A stretch of 64,000 bases of DNA, taken from positions 22,227,410 through 22,291,409 of the forward strand of contig OZ017802.1 in assembly GCA_963969395.1 (NCBI GenBank). Direction: 5' to 3'. Shown in pieces: positions 1 to 13,700 of this stretch. Under the pieces are notes generated by a model. The model was not told the DNA's origin. It was given only the letters and a program-made list of their open reading frames with translations, and ran no database searches. The position numbers were made by a program, and so were the translations under genes. The stretch is from Pseudoscleropodium purum. Taxonomy: Eukaryota > Streptophyta > Bryopsida > Hypnales > Brachytheciaceae. Numbering within the stretch: the stretch's first letter is position 1; each line of letters starts with the position of its first letter.

Positions 1-2790
1 CCGACAACTTCAAGGTGAAGACTTTCTTTTCAAGTTGCAACATCTGGGCTGTGGGCAAACTGTTGCCTGCGACATCAGAGAGAAGTGGTGCCATTGACAT
101 TTCAAACAATGTGATAGTCATATCGGAGACTCGGCTTTCCAACTCCTTGCCCGTCCCCATGCAATTTCCAAGCCTCTCCGAGGCAACTATAGTGTTTCCT
201 GAAGCACCTACCAATGTTGATGGAGTTTGTAAGCGTAGAGGGAAGAAAAGGGGTTATCTTGATGCATATTCTTGCATGTCAAAACGAAAGAAGGCCGCCC
301 CTAGCACTATCATGAGGTAATGGCAAGCAGTGTGGGCATGCATGTTCACCTAGGCCGAGGTGAGTTTAATAGTCAAGGTGATTTGACTAGTGTGGTGTGC
401 CAAAGTTGCAGTATGATTGGCGGGTGGTTCAAGGTGATGGTGCCAAAAATGGACAACCTCGAAAAACATGAGGAAAAGCGAACTTGTAAGGAGGACAGGG
501 TGCCATTCCCACACCTCAAGAAGGGTGACACCTTCACTAAATTTGACTCTAAGCATCTCAAATTCTATAAGCTTTGGGTTGGTTGAGCCCATGGGAGTGT
601 GGTAGATCAATTGCTAGGCAATTTGGAGGGTTAGCTGAAATGCAAGGGGATACAATTCTCTATCTTCTTCTATATTTTGAATCGTGGACATCCTATGTGT
701 GATTATGAATGTGAATAATAACTTTTAAAGCACCTTAAGATTAAAAACTTACTAAGAAAACATTGGTGTGAGAATAGTAGGTGGAAGATGAGCGAGCACA
801 TTCACGAGAGTGTTTTGTCGGCTTTGAAAGTCGTGTTCCAATCTGCTCGAATTCTCTATATTAGTGCAGATGAAGTTATAACCGTAGATAACACTTCTTG
901 GCTTGGAGTTTGTGTTTACATTATGGATAACTGGGAGAAGGTCCCACATGTGCTTCACTTGTCGTGCGTTGCTGATGGCACCATAGACTACTTAACCAAT
1001 TATATAATGTTGTCATTGTTGGAGGAGGGAAGGCTGACTTGTGAGTCTATAGCATTGAAGGTAGTTTGTTTTAGGGTTGACGGCATGTCCACATTTCAAG
1101 GACTAAAAAAGGGGTCATTGCCCTAATTCGTGAGAAGTGGGCCTCTTTTTTGGTTAGTGCCAACTACGCTAATCACAAGATTAACTTGGTGGTGGAGACT
1201 CTCTCCAACTACCCTCTCATTGCTCGTTTGGAAGGATTGTTTCAATCCGTCTATGCATATTTCTATCGCAGCAATAAGCGGAACTCTAAGTTACAAAAAC
1301 TAGTAGATTTCATAGAAACTAAGGCAAGGAAGATGGTTTGGAATGTTGATACTCACTAGATTTCTATGAAGGGTCCCACCCAGCATATTTTGAGTGAATA
1401 TACTACTCTTCTTGTGAAGATGGAGTTGGATGTTGATGGCAACCAAAAGACAATCGGTGTTGTTGACAAAAACTTTGGTTTACTATCAAACATTGAGGTC
1501 TTCTTCTCTCTAGCCTTATTCATTTTGATATTGAATGCAGTTTATTGCTTGATAAAACTAATCCAAGCATGTGATATCTTTGTATGTGACTTCATCCAAT
1601 CAATTAAAATTTGCCAAGCTGAATTGGCAAGAATGTTCATCAATTTGTCCTTTGCGTTTAGTACAATGGAGTTCACGCAATACAATGAGCTGGTGCAACT
1701 AAAAAGTGCCAATGTCCTTCTAGAGTGGCAAGATTGGGACGGTGACAGTGGAATTTGCCACTTAGTGTTCAATTTGAAGATCACTATTGTTTATGCAAGG
1801 TGCAAGGACAAGCTTATAGGTGCTGAAATTTTTGTCACTTAGTAAAAATTCCACTATTGCTAGGATATAGTGGAGTGTCAATTTTTAGGTAAAAAATTTT
1901 CTTTTTGTTTCCCTTTCCATTTGTTTCTAACACTTCATTGTATTCTCAATGAAGTGCATTTCATTTACATATTTTTTTTATTTGTAGGTTGGATTCATTT
2001 GCATATTTTTTGAGATTTGCAAGTTAGATTTCATTTGCTTGGCTGCCTCACCGTCTTTCAATTGGTGGCTTGTTTGTGATCCCTTATTTCTGATTGTTTC
2101 TAGCTTATTTGTGATTCCTTACTTTTCATTGACTAATTGCAATGTTCCCTTGGTTAGTGGCTCTATGCAAAGATCGCTCAGTCATTTTGTGATGAATTGG
2201 ACAGACAATTCCTTTAAGTGAACAAGCCTTACTTGATGCATTTGGGATTTTTTATCCCCAATACTAGGAACAAGATGGTGCAAATGAGAGCTTCCCATAG
2301 CACATGTTGGTGCTAAAGAATTTTTATTGCCATTTGAAGTTGTTGAATGGGGGTAGTATGGAGCTTGGTGGAGGAAAGGCATACACCGTGCCTAAAATGT
2401 TGTTTACTGCCAAGCTTGACAATCAATAGAGTCTTTTCAAGCTTACAATGAAAGCTAATGTCGATGCGGCGCTTGTACCTCCCTTCCATGTCAATCCAGT
2501 GATTAAGCTTTGGAGAAATCTCTTACAATCAAGGCACTTGTGTACCTTGATCTCTAAATACTTTAAGGTTGTAGAGATGGGGTGCTACATGGTGTTGGGT
2601 TCGGTGGAGGACGAGAGGTGTTTTAGTACCTTGAATTTTCTAAAATTTTGCCATTGTAATCAACTTGGTAAGCACTTACCACTTGTGGGTTGGATGTTTG
2701 GATAGAAATTTTACTCTAGACAGCTTTTCGTATAAGGAGGCCATAGAGTTGTGGAGAAAGGCGGTCAAGAATGGTTGCCATGGGGATGTG
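1..2790 (+). pseudogene. hAT-type transposase remnant, cut by the window start
   Basis: Several + strand frames together resemble the zinc-finger/hAT-dimerisation transposase-like proteins (ZNF862/DUF4371 type). Frame 788-1126 carries a WLGVCVYI..W..VPHVL stretch followed by FRVDGMSTFQGLKKG, which matches the RNase-H-like core of that family. Frame 1150-1359 (NLVVETLSNYPL..RLEGL) and frame 1366-1842 (LSEYTTLLVKM) continue it. At 2580-2790 the stretch GSVEDERCFSTLNFLK followed by SYKEAIELWRKA is the C-terminal hAT dimerisation region. A basic, Cys-containing N-terminal part lies at 15-586. Frames change at least five times and stops intervene, so the gene is dead. The terminal repeats are not visible: the left end is outside the window and no clear right end was found. 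I am sure of the family, less sure of the exact limits. Confidence 0.75.
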
Positions 2791-4130
2791 TAAGTTGTAA
2801 TAGCCAGAAAAATTATGAGTTTCCTCCTCTATCTATATGACTTAGTTTTCATGAGTTTTTGTTGGGTTTTATTCTCAAATTTGAGCGCTTTTCTTGACAA
2901 TCCAAGTTTGTCTTGGCTTGTTGAGGTGTGTTTTGGGTTGGAGTTGGAGTTTGATTCAGACTAGAGTTGCAACTAGACTATGCAACACCATCAATCTGTT
3001 ATGGGAGGCTAGGAGAACATCATCAATAGTTGTGAACTTGTTGTTAACTCTAACGTTTTTTTGTATGTTTTTTTGTCTTGTGTGTAAGTCCCACTAAGTT
3101 GCAAATGGGTAGCCTTGCATGTTGTAAGTAGGGTTCAAATCCCTAGTTGGTGCAAGTTCATTGTATGTCTTGTTTGCAATTTAGCCACAATAGTTTTCAA
3201 ATTATTCATGTGTAACTTCATGTTCAAAATTACAAATGTGTGGCTTGAAGCTTTTAGTTTGAATGTGTAGCTTGAAACTTTTAGGTTTAATTATATGGTT
3301 GAAAGTTGAAGTTGCAATGTGTCCAACTGCCCATTCTCATTCTCATGAAGTTTGCAACATTAGATGAAATTTGAGGCCTTCAACGGCATGTTTTGGGCCT
3401 ATTCCCGTAGTTGTCCCCCCACAATGAACGATATAGCCAATTGTTCCCAAAAGAATTTAAAAAAAAAATGAAATTCTTAGAATGCAAAATAAAGTTGAAA
3501 AAAAAAATTTAATTTTTTTGAGCAATGACGTGGCACTCTTTTGGCCACGTTAGATTGCACTGCTAGTTGCGTTCACTATGTTCTCACGGCCAATTTACTC
3601 GCAATCTCTTGGAGGCCTCGAATTTCAACTAATGTGTGCATTGAAGTTATTACTTTTGTATCGAATAATTGAGAAAGTTGCAAATGTTTTTGTCTTCATC
3701 TTATTCCCTTATTCCCTTAGCAATTTCAACCACTCAAAACAATAAGAAATAGCTTTCTATGTAATACTAAAAATCCTCCATTGTTGCAATTTATCTTTTA
3801 CCAAGGAAAAAAATAATCCAAAATACTCACAATTGGCTATGCATCTAGCAGCTTGTTCCTACCACGAAAATAGAAGATTGCGGACATAGCCCCCATAGGC
3901 ACACGGAAATAGCCTCCTGGCAAATTCAGTAAAATCTATTTTGAAATCGCTGCTCTGCAGTAAATGGTGTAGAATATTGCAACCTGAATAGTAATTCATT
4001 AGTACCTAACTAGAGAAGTGGAGGCTCAATGTCATGAGGTGTATGTAGTGTATGTTTGAAGGAAAGGCAGTGGGCAAAGGCAGTGGGCATGAAGACTACT
4101 GAATGTTATGCACATCTTAACTCTGCTTGA
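2791..4130. other. Intergenic spacer without recognisable gene
   Basis: AT-rich DNA with short A and T runs (3460-3515). No ORF in it looks like a known protein. A perfect 5-bp stem with a 7-base TTCAAAT loop at 3130-3146 resembles the T-arm of a tRNA, but no full cloverleaf can be drawn. A 14-bp direct repeat (AAAGGCAGTGGGCA) occurs twice at 4063-4089. Confidence 0.5.
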
Positions 4131-4753
4131 ATTGTTTTCTAAAGGAGCATTTGAAAGTGGTGCTGTGGCGGCCTCTTTTCGGACATGTTTGGAGAGCATG
4201 GATCGGATGCCAAGTTGCTGAGCAAGGCTGGCGATGGCGGAGTCTGACCGTGTCTTGGGGTTCTTGTGGCTTCTCCAGCTTCATTTGAATCAAGTAGTTT
4301 GAAGCCAATTCCTGCACCCTGCCGTTTCTGCCCTTCTTCGTAACTTAGATTTCCCCTGTTCCGCCACTTCTTCTGATTCATGCCTTGGATCTTCCTCTGC
4401 ATTCGAATTTCTCCGGCTCCCTTTTAGGGCATGAAATGAGGTTCGCTGCCTTGTTGTACAGCATCTCTGTAAGTGACAGGCGTGACCGTCTTCTCACCGA
4501 TTCGCCGATTTTCTCTCCTAATCTGCATTGGAAGCTTCACGGTTCTAGGATTTCAAGAGGGCGTGAATTGTTGTTATTCCATTCCGATTCGGTGACAAGG
4601 AGTTAATTCTTGGAGCGTGTGTGTGGAGTTGGGGTTGCGATGTTGTGGGAGTTCTAGTAGTTGGTGGTAGTGGAGTGTCGGATTGGATGAGAGGGTGAGA
4701 GGATTGCGTGCATTTGGGTTTCAAGTGCACTGATCTGGAGGGGTTTGGAGGAG
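4131..4753 (+). promoter_or_regulatory. Probable promoter and 5' untranslated region of the WASHC4-like gene
   Basis: Base composition changes here from AT-rich spacer to GC- and CpG-richer DNA that runs straight into the first coding exon at 4754. This is the pattern of a 5' untranslated region in an otherwise AT-rich plant genome. No convincing TATA box was found. Short ORFs occur on both strands but resemble nothing known. The transcription start cannot be placed from sequence alone. Confidence 0.45.
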
Positions 4754-7700
4754 ATGAAAGAACCAGCTCAGGCATCAGACAAGGTGGTCTTGCCTAGCTG
4801 GAAGATGTTGCAACCCCCGAGTAGCAACAATGGGCAGCCTTCGAGGCGGGCGACGCGGGAGGGCGAACTCTGGGGAAGAGGAGAGGGGGTGTCTATGCCT
4901 CATTGTGAGGCCTGCTGATCCAGCTTGCTTCTTCTCAATTGTGTACAAATTCAGACTTCTTTTTGTATTTAATGGGTTTTTACTTACTCTGGTTCGGTGC
5001 AAGCGCAGGTGGCTTAGTGGCAGAGGAACAGCACGAGAGGCTTCGTCGCTTTGTGGATGAGTGGCGGGGGGAGGCATCTGTCGTCCTGGAATCCGTTGTT
5101 GACTATGGCTGTACCGTCTCTGCCCCTCGGGAGGCTGCAGATGTGAATCAAGACCCCGTCCAGCTGCGGACTTATATCTGCGATGATGCAGATGTCCTAG
5201 ACCTTGTGATGATCACGGAGAATTCGATTTTTAACAAAATTGTGACAGTCTTGGCATTCGACTGTATAGAAATGGGTAGATTCCGGCAGTTGGCTCAAGC
5301 CAGACTCTATCCACGATTGCTTTTGTTTGGATTACGTCCTAGTGGGGAGGACGTGCAAGCAGAGGGAGAATTGCAGAAATCTTTTGCAAAATCTCTTACC
5401 TTTTTCAACGATCTCGTTGAGTTCATTGCTGGATTGCGGAGCTTGATTAGAAACTTGGTAAAGCAATTGGAGTCCATCCACAGAAATGATTCTCCTCGCC
5501 CTTACTTCCTGTCTTGCCATCTCCGAACAGTGTTTTCTTCTCTGGTGGATGGGCTCTCGGTGATTGCTACTGTAGATGAGATTATCTCACAAAACCTCAG
5601 CATTGGCCACGCCATGTCCCTCTTTACAAGGTCTGTGAATCTTCCTCAGTATTTTTTAATATTTTCATGATCATATTTCAGGTATCTCAGTCACTCTGCT
5701 CAGTCGGAGCATGCTTTGTTTTGTACTCCAACTAAGGTTTTCTGATTGTGCTTGTAATAGAGCTTGGTTTTGAGGCGCTTGGTATTGTAGTTCAAAGTTC
5801 AATGTTCTGACATCGCAACTGTTGAACAGAAGCTTGTTTGGTTGGTGACTCTGATAGGGGGCTCTTAAATGGTACCTACGCATGCAACAGTAAGAATGTT
5901 TGTGTCATTATATTCTATGGGCTGTGTCGCAGGATGCTGCATTCAGTACGAAGTGAGCCATCTCGGTTCGACATGGTGCCCGAAAATGTGGAAGAGTTAG
6001 ACCGAGCTGTCAATGAGATGGACAACATTTTGACCACTGGTCTTTTCCAAGTATTCATCTCCTTTGCACCGCCATTCAAATAGATTTTTTAGAGGATCTC
6101 TTGAACAGTATGAGAGTCTAGTGTTGGGCAAGTACTAAACAGAGACGTTTGTCAATGCAGAGGTGTATGCAGGAGGATTTTCATGGAAATATGGAGATGG
6201 TAAATGTGAAAAACAATAAAATATTTTTAGATGAATTTGCAACCTTAATACGTGACAGCCTCAGTGAAAGCATCTCTCGACTTGGTGAGAGGATTAATCT
6301 TTCTCAGTGTGTCGTATTCGTATCTGCCCTATTCAATTGAGCCAGAGGTTGAGCTCCAAGTCACATCTGGGTCTATGACTAGCAAGTACATTTGCGAAAT
6401 TAGCGCAAGCGAGACTTAGGTCAACTTGAAACTTGTACGCTCGTTCCTGTGTGTTGTAAACTAAACTTCCTACACAAAATCTTCTTCGAAAGTGCCATGA
6501 TCAGTGCTTCGTTTTTCTCGTTGTGTGCTCAGATACGATGAGAGAGCGGCCTCACGATCGGGTTCAGATTGCAGGCCTACTTGCAAGTTTTATATGTCAT
6601 TCGTGGATGACTGGTACTGCCTACACTTAATATTTAATTGCAAGAGTGTATGACCACGAAGTTGAGTCTTATTGTGGAGCCATGGACATGTTTAAGAGGA
6701 CATGAAATGTACAACTAGGCTTCTGTTGAATTAAGTTTCTTTTCTTGATATTTGCCGCAGTTCTTTTCTTAAATTATCCACAAAAGTTTCTCACGGTCAT
6801 TGAATTGTATTGAGTTGAATTCTTAAAAAGTTTTCACTCTGGTCTCTTTCCCAAGTGGTCATAAAGTAAATATCAACTAGTAGTCTGGAGGATTTCGCAC
6901 TACAGTCTTATTGGGTTTAGGGTTGTTGATTTAGGCCCTTATTCAATCCATTGTCCTAAGCCTATGCTAGTGTGATTCTTCTTTACATAAGTTTGCACTG
7001 TACCGTCAGCTGCCTGGAGGAGCTTAGACGCTATTGAATATTCATTTTTGCTGAGAAGTTTGACCCGCATATATGGTGCTTTGCATGGACAACGTAGTCG
7101 ATTATGCACCAGAAAAGAAGGTTTCGAAGCTTGTCATGGACATTCTGAAGAGGGCACCTGTTATTCATGTGTTCTGTAATACACAACTGAACTGTTTGGA
7201 GTTCTTAAGGGCCCAACTACCGCCGTGGTCTCTTTCTGCCCCATTTCTGAGAGAGGCCCGAAAAGATGCTGCAGCACTCAATCGGGCCTACTTAACAGGC
7301 CTGGATGAAGCATTAAGCAGGTTTTTCCCACGTTAAGTCTTAGATGAGTATTGCTTGTGATTAAAGGAACTCGACTTCCAGCACAACTGAACATGTTTTT
7401 TTTCTCTACGGAAGATATTTATAGTGAAACACTATAGTATCTTTATAAATACATAAATAGAGAATATAGAGCATTGATCTCTGGACTCTGGAGAGATTGG
7501 GATCGAATAGCCATTCATTTTCTTCATGTTTTGTCTTCTCTTCTGGAATGTCTGTCCGTAGTTGCACTGATATATTTTCATTCAGGGTCGCACAGAACAT
7601 GCAGAGTGCACTGGTGAATTGGCTTGTGTCATTTGACTCGACGGTATCACCCACTGTAAGCCTTCAGTACTAGATTATCCTAAAGACATGACCTGTCCAG

Positions 7701-10700
7701 ATCTAAAAATTTCACTAGCCTGTCCTTTTGTGATTATACGAGATGCAAACACTGATTTTATGGGTTTTATTTAGTTCTCTATTTTTTGTTGTGTGCAAAA
7801 CAAGAGCATTATTCTATGGCACTGTGACCTTGCACTTACATATCGTGCACAGCCACAAGTACATGGTCATGCTGCTTTTGATCATCGTCTTCTGCCATTG
7901 TGGAAAAAGAAATATGAAATAGGGGTAATTGAGTGAAAGCATTATAACCATGGCATACTTTCGCATACAATCTAGTTATTATTGCCTCAATTCTACACTT
8001 GACATGCAGGTGCAACGATTAGCAATTCATGCGATGTTGAGAATGAGGTTGAAGCAGCTTGCTCAGGTACCCCAATCCTACAAAATCGTCTTATTCTCTC
8101 AAGTCGTTTTGTTTATGTCATGTTTTGATGAACTACTCTCAACAAAGGAACTTCAATCTAGATGGAAACTCGAGAGGGACACTATGTATTTCAGTAACAA
8201 ACTCAAGAAGTCTAAAACTGCTTAGTTATGATATAGAGGTCAACATGAAAATAATTTTTTGGAAATGTACTGAATCAATGCACCCATACTTATGATCTCT
8301 TTGTTTAAGAGTACCCTACAGGTGGGGTTGAGATTGATTTTATGAAGGTAAGAGGTCGTGCGACTTATTTCTTGACTAATTGAATAGGCGATTTGTACTG
8401 AACCAATTGCACGTGATTTACTCCTGCGGTTCTTTGTTTGAACTACCAATGATGGTGAGTTCATTCCTCCAGATGTTGATGGTTTATTAAATGCCATGTT
8501 GTTTATAAGTGTTCTCTTTGGGTGGGTTTTAACCACAGGGCGTGTTTCTAGCCAACAATCTTCAGCACATCATTCGGGCCACTATTGACTGTCACATATC
8601 TTTGGAGGTGAAAATCTTTCTGACATCTTTCCATCTCTATTTGACATATCTTGGGAATCATTCGGTCACTTCTTTCTTGATATTGGATTGATCCTCTGCG
8701 GGATCCCCTATAAACGACCTAACTAAATCATATAAGTACGTCTCAGTCTAACAACTAGCGACAGTCTTCTGGCTCTCTATATAACTTTCTCTATATGCCT
8801 CGCAAAAGACAAATGGCTCCCTTTCCTAGTTCTGTTATGGCACCTATTGGGCTGTAGTGAAACGTGTGACTTTTACATTGTAGGAGCCACTGAGTAAGGA
8901 CCAAGTACGTAGCCTACGACATGCAGCAGAACTGCTTCAGGTTTCTTTCTTTCTCAAATGGTATTTTGGCACTGTTGCCACTGAAATCTAACACAATTTG
9001 AAACTTCTCAAATTAGAAATCTAAGAAACTTCTCTGCAGACGATCGTTTGTTAGATGTTAGCTCGCTGTAAATAGATCATTCGTAGAGACTTATAAATTA
9101 TTTGTGATGGTATTAGGTGGAAATGTGGAACTCTTTATGAGACATTGACCAGCTTGCAATGAAATCTGCAGTGTTATTCGTGATGTAGGCGGTTTCTGAT
9201 TGATGTAGTATTAATCTGTATTGTGTTTCAGTAATGTCAGCAGTTGATCACAGTAATAATGAAGGGTATGCTATATCCATTCATCAGTACGGGGTGTTTG
9301 TTCTTGGTGCAGGTAGTAAGGGCAGTGTATCACAGACGGAATAGTGAAACGGTGCAAGCAATGAGCAACATCTTAGAGCTAGCACAAACTCAAATACAAA
9401 ATCATCTCTTGTCACTCAGGGTAGGTGTTGTTCCTTTCTTTTTGAATCGAATCCGTCTGTTCGATCCCAGGTCAGAATGTGGTCTTATTGGTCGTAGTGG
9501 TCTTGTATTCGATACGTTTTTGGTCCAAGAGCCATTTGAGATGTGTCACTTTTTATTCATGTCAATGGTTATGGACAGCCTTTCCTAAGCTATGTGCTTT
9601 GAGATATATAACGACAAAATATCCAGGTCGGGATCCAGGTGTTCCCTCTCAAAATGGGAAGTCGATGAAGTGTAATGCCAAGTGTTTACTTTCTCTTTTT
9701 GTATCAAGCAATGTCGTATATGTTATTGGTTTCTGGGCTTGACAAATTCCTGACAGAATCGTAAGATAACCACTTGTTAACACATTATCGGGATATCAAC
9801 CAGATTTGATTGGCATGCAGGCACAGGTGGAGGCTGAAATCACGGCGGTTTCTAAATCCAGCAGTTTAAATCTTTTTGCTCGCTCCTTCACTCGTACGAC
9901 TTCTCCCCCTTATTCAATACTTGACTTGTTGATGTTGGGTTCAACGAATTGTCTTAATCACCAATGAGCTGGAGATTCGAATCTTCTATCATGGGCGCTA
10001 GATGTCTTGCTGAGCATTCATTTTCAAGTATTGTACTTTTGAATTGAATTTTTTCCTAAGTTCCTTTTTAGTTACATTCTTAATTGTCGCCAGTTACGGT
10101 TTTCGCTGAATATGTAAGTTTGCTAGACGAGAGTGGTTGGTATCGTTCATTCTTTTCTTATTTTCTTCAAATACACCTAATCTTTCTTTGCTTATAGAGA
10201 AATGAAATTATTGCATCGCTTGTCTGGTGACTACCTTTTGTGTATCTTTGTGTTCGTTTGACGATACGTACTAAGTGCACTTATCCTCTTGATGAAAGAT
10301 CCTCAATGCTTTGTTTCAACTGATTGTATCCTACGCAGCTAGATTGTTTGTTGCGTTGCCTTTTTTATGCCATGGATCTTACCAATTTTGGTCCGTGTCT
10401 TTGGTTATATGAAAGGTGGTAAGGAATCGGACACGAAGTTCCAAGATGCCCTGGCAGCTGTAAGAGTCTTTCTTATAGTGTATGCTTATTTGTTGTAACT
10501 GAAATACGTTTTTGTTCATAGTTTGCTGTCTGGACATTCCTTTTTTCTTTTAATTACTGGTTGTACTAATTGGAAAAGCCCGAAGTGATTTGCAATCTTA
10601 ATTCTCATGGATATGTTTGGGATGAGGATTAGGTGGACTTGGCTGTGGAGATGCTGCAGGGGCGCCCTTGTTTGCGTCGACGCACAATCTTGCACATTTG

Positions 10701-13700
10701 TCTTGACACACTCTTTGGGCTTGTAAGTATGTTGGAAATGACGTTAAAGAATTACCCTTTGAAAACTTTTAAGCAAACCCTGAATTAGAATTACCATTGC
10801 TGCGCACTCTCTCACAGCAGGATGGTTCTATAACTGTCAAAATTGGCTTTGATTTCAATTCCAGTCTCGCTGTTTTGTTGATATTTTTGATGCTAATATC
10901 ATGTGTTTCTGCAGAATATGCTCCTCGAAGAAACAGTGGCGGAGATATTAGAAGCGTGCTTGTTGATGGACATGGCGGCCGACATTCATGAGCTTGTGGG
11001 ACTGTCAACAGATTGCGGGTTTTTGTACTGGTCTCGAGAGATGATGCCTACATGTTTCGCCTTGGTTTATACACAGACTCGTGAAGCTCGGAGTCTCCAG
11101 CACGTGGTTAGTGCATTCAAAGATGGTATCAAGCTTCTGAAAATCGGCCATGCTGAAGAGGCTGCTCTTGAATCCTACGAAAAAGAACTTGAAGATGCCA
11201 TCATCAATGTAAACTTCCTGACCTCAGGGTATTGCAAAAAACGTTTTGTAGCAGATGGAATACCGTTCTCGATGAACTCGCTATATTTTCTCACGTTTTC
11301 TTCGCAGCTTTAACAGAACTAACCTGTCTTGGCTAGCAGGAAGTTGTGATGCCACTCTGTCGTGATATTGAGACCGATCTACGGCTACACGTTCACTCCG
11401 CACATTTGAAAGGCACTGTTAATGTTAATCCAACAAGGGTATGAACTTCCTTCTTGAGTTGCATACAATTGTATTTCTTACTGTATGTGCATCTCCTATT
11501 CCGCTGGTGCAGTGTGATTTCCTATGAAGGAGGAAAGTTACGTTGCAGGAGGTGAAAGAGTGATGGTATCATAAATCAGCCCCAGCGTTTTAGGTTACTC
11601 CTTTAAAACTTGATCGTGTTGGAAAGGTTATGTTATCTGAGGAGATGGTGGCTGCAGACAGGAGTAAGAGATCTGTCATGGTTTTTGCAATTGAAGCCCT
11701 TGCGATTGGAAACCAAGAACATTCATATCAAGACTCATGTGGAGGTGTACCTGAATGCTGCTTTTTACAATCATGCTGCTGTGGCCCTACATAACTGGAA
11801 GGTGGGTTGTGTCTCATGGTGCAAAGTAGTAATAAATTTTTATCAAGTCTTGGTATTGTCAAAATCCTTCATTCATGACATTTTATATTGGTTTCTTTGA
11901 ATGTAGACCTACGGTGAAATGCGACAACTGGCTGAGCAGAAGTATGGCTTGGAATTGGATGACATTCATTTGCCATGCCAGACATTGGAACAAGGCGTTG
12001 ATGTGTTGGATATCATGCGGAATATCCACAATTTTGTGGCATCCTACACATACAACCTAAATACTCAGGTCATTTCTCCTTTCTCCATTCATATGTCAGT
12101 CTTTAATCGTTATGGACTTTTTGTCCCTTTATACGTTTTGGGTTCAATGCTGACAATATGTGACGTCTTTGTATGTTATGTGTTCACTTGAGGGCCATTG
12201 CCTGAACGTCTTAAAGGCAAGCTTAATTTAATAAGAATTGCAGTAGCCAAACTGCGTGGAATAAAGTGCGTGTCTGATCTGTTTCCGTGTCATCAACTAA
12301 AACATTGTTGAACATTATCTGCTCTCATTAGTTTAGCGCATGTAACGTGCGCCTCATGCTTGCATTACAGTGCGAATTTGAACCTTTTCCTTGTGTTTTT
12401 CTTGCAGGTGTTTATAGAAAGGTTATCAAGTGCAACCTACAGAAAGCACATCAATACAATCAATGTAAACCATGTGGCAAACTCAATACGTACCCACGGC
12501 ACTGGTATAATCAGTACAACTGTGAACTTTACCTACCAGTTCCTGGCTCAGAAATTTATATCATTTTCCCAGTTCCTCTTCGATGATCACATCAAGTCGA
12601 GACTTGTCAAAGAGTACCGGTTTACCAAGGTGCTTCATCTCACTTCTTCCAGTCATCGGCATGTATTTGTTTCTTCTTAGATTTGTCAAATGCTTGTAGA
12701 TGGTTCCGTTCTCACTTGTCTATTGAAGATGTTTCAGGAAACCCAAGGGAATGAGAGAAGAGAGTATCCGGTTGTAAGAGCACAGAAGCTCAATCATGAG
12801 ATAAAGAAGCTGGGAAGCAATGAAAGTGGGCACAGCTACATGGACCAGTTCCGGATGTTGATTGCCGAGATTGGTAACGCACTTGGGTTTGTTCGCATGG
12901 TGCGCCTTGGAGGACTTAGTTACAGCAGTTTGGCGACTGGGTATGTGTGCCAGACTCATCTTCCTTATACTAAACTAGTCACTGGTGGGATGTGTGTGAC
13001 CTACAATCTGCGTCATCAGATCGTGCACACTTCCTCATCATTCAATCTTGAAGCCATGGAAGTGCGAGCAACTTATGCTTGTTTTCAGGATTTTTAGAAG
13101 TCTTGTTCTTAGTCAATGGTACTGCGATTTCACCTATTTGATTGTCCTGCTCTAATTGTCCGCATTTTCACCTTTCTCGCTTGTTGTAAGAGTTTTATCT
13201 TCCTATGTATGTGTGACGCATTGATGCATTACACACTGGTTGAAGTTTGACTGAGGATTGTATAGAGACTACGTTTGGGGTCATTCTTCAGGAGGACCAA
13301 GAGTAACTCAATTGCTTTGAATTTACTGGGCGTGGCAGCCATGTACAAGAAGCTAAGAACACGAGCTTTGAGCTGGCTTCGAGGAACCTTGGCATGGCAC
13401 CAGAAGCAGTGCGGGCTGGGAAACTCCTCGATGCGGCCTTGGAGAGCCAGAATATGTCTGTTGACGAGACTTGTTACTTCAACATCCTTGTGAATGTTTT
13501 CTCTCAGGTGGGTTGCTCAGTGAAATTTTGAAGAAGGTAGTTTAAAATACTGCAAATGGTTCATAGTCTTTAGTGGTTTGCTTTATTGATGGAATGACAG
13601 ACTTTACTCTTATATTCTGGATACGGGTCAGGGTTTGCGAAGTGATGATAACATTCACTTGAAGGAGTTCGTGTTCATTGTCCCGGCTTTGATTATTAAT

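Noticed and set aside
4939..5008. Upstream extension MCTNSDFF... as the WASHC4 start
   Set aside because: It is T-rich, ends in a CAG acceptor and fits an intron (4905-5008); exon 4754-4904 joins exon 2 in correct phase.
7073..7112. ATG at 7073 as an exon start
   Set aside because: An in-frame stop precedes it, and the acceptor at 7111-7112 gives exact phase and family alignment ([11 protein letters not shown]); the upstream part is intron.
13275..13338. Acceptor at 13290 region for WASHC4 exon 21
   Set aside because: The correct frame would contain a TAA; the acceptor at 13337-13338 gives the right phase and length.
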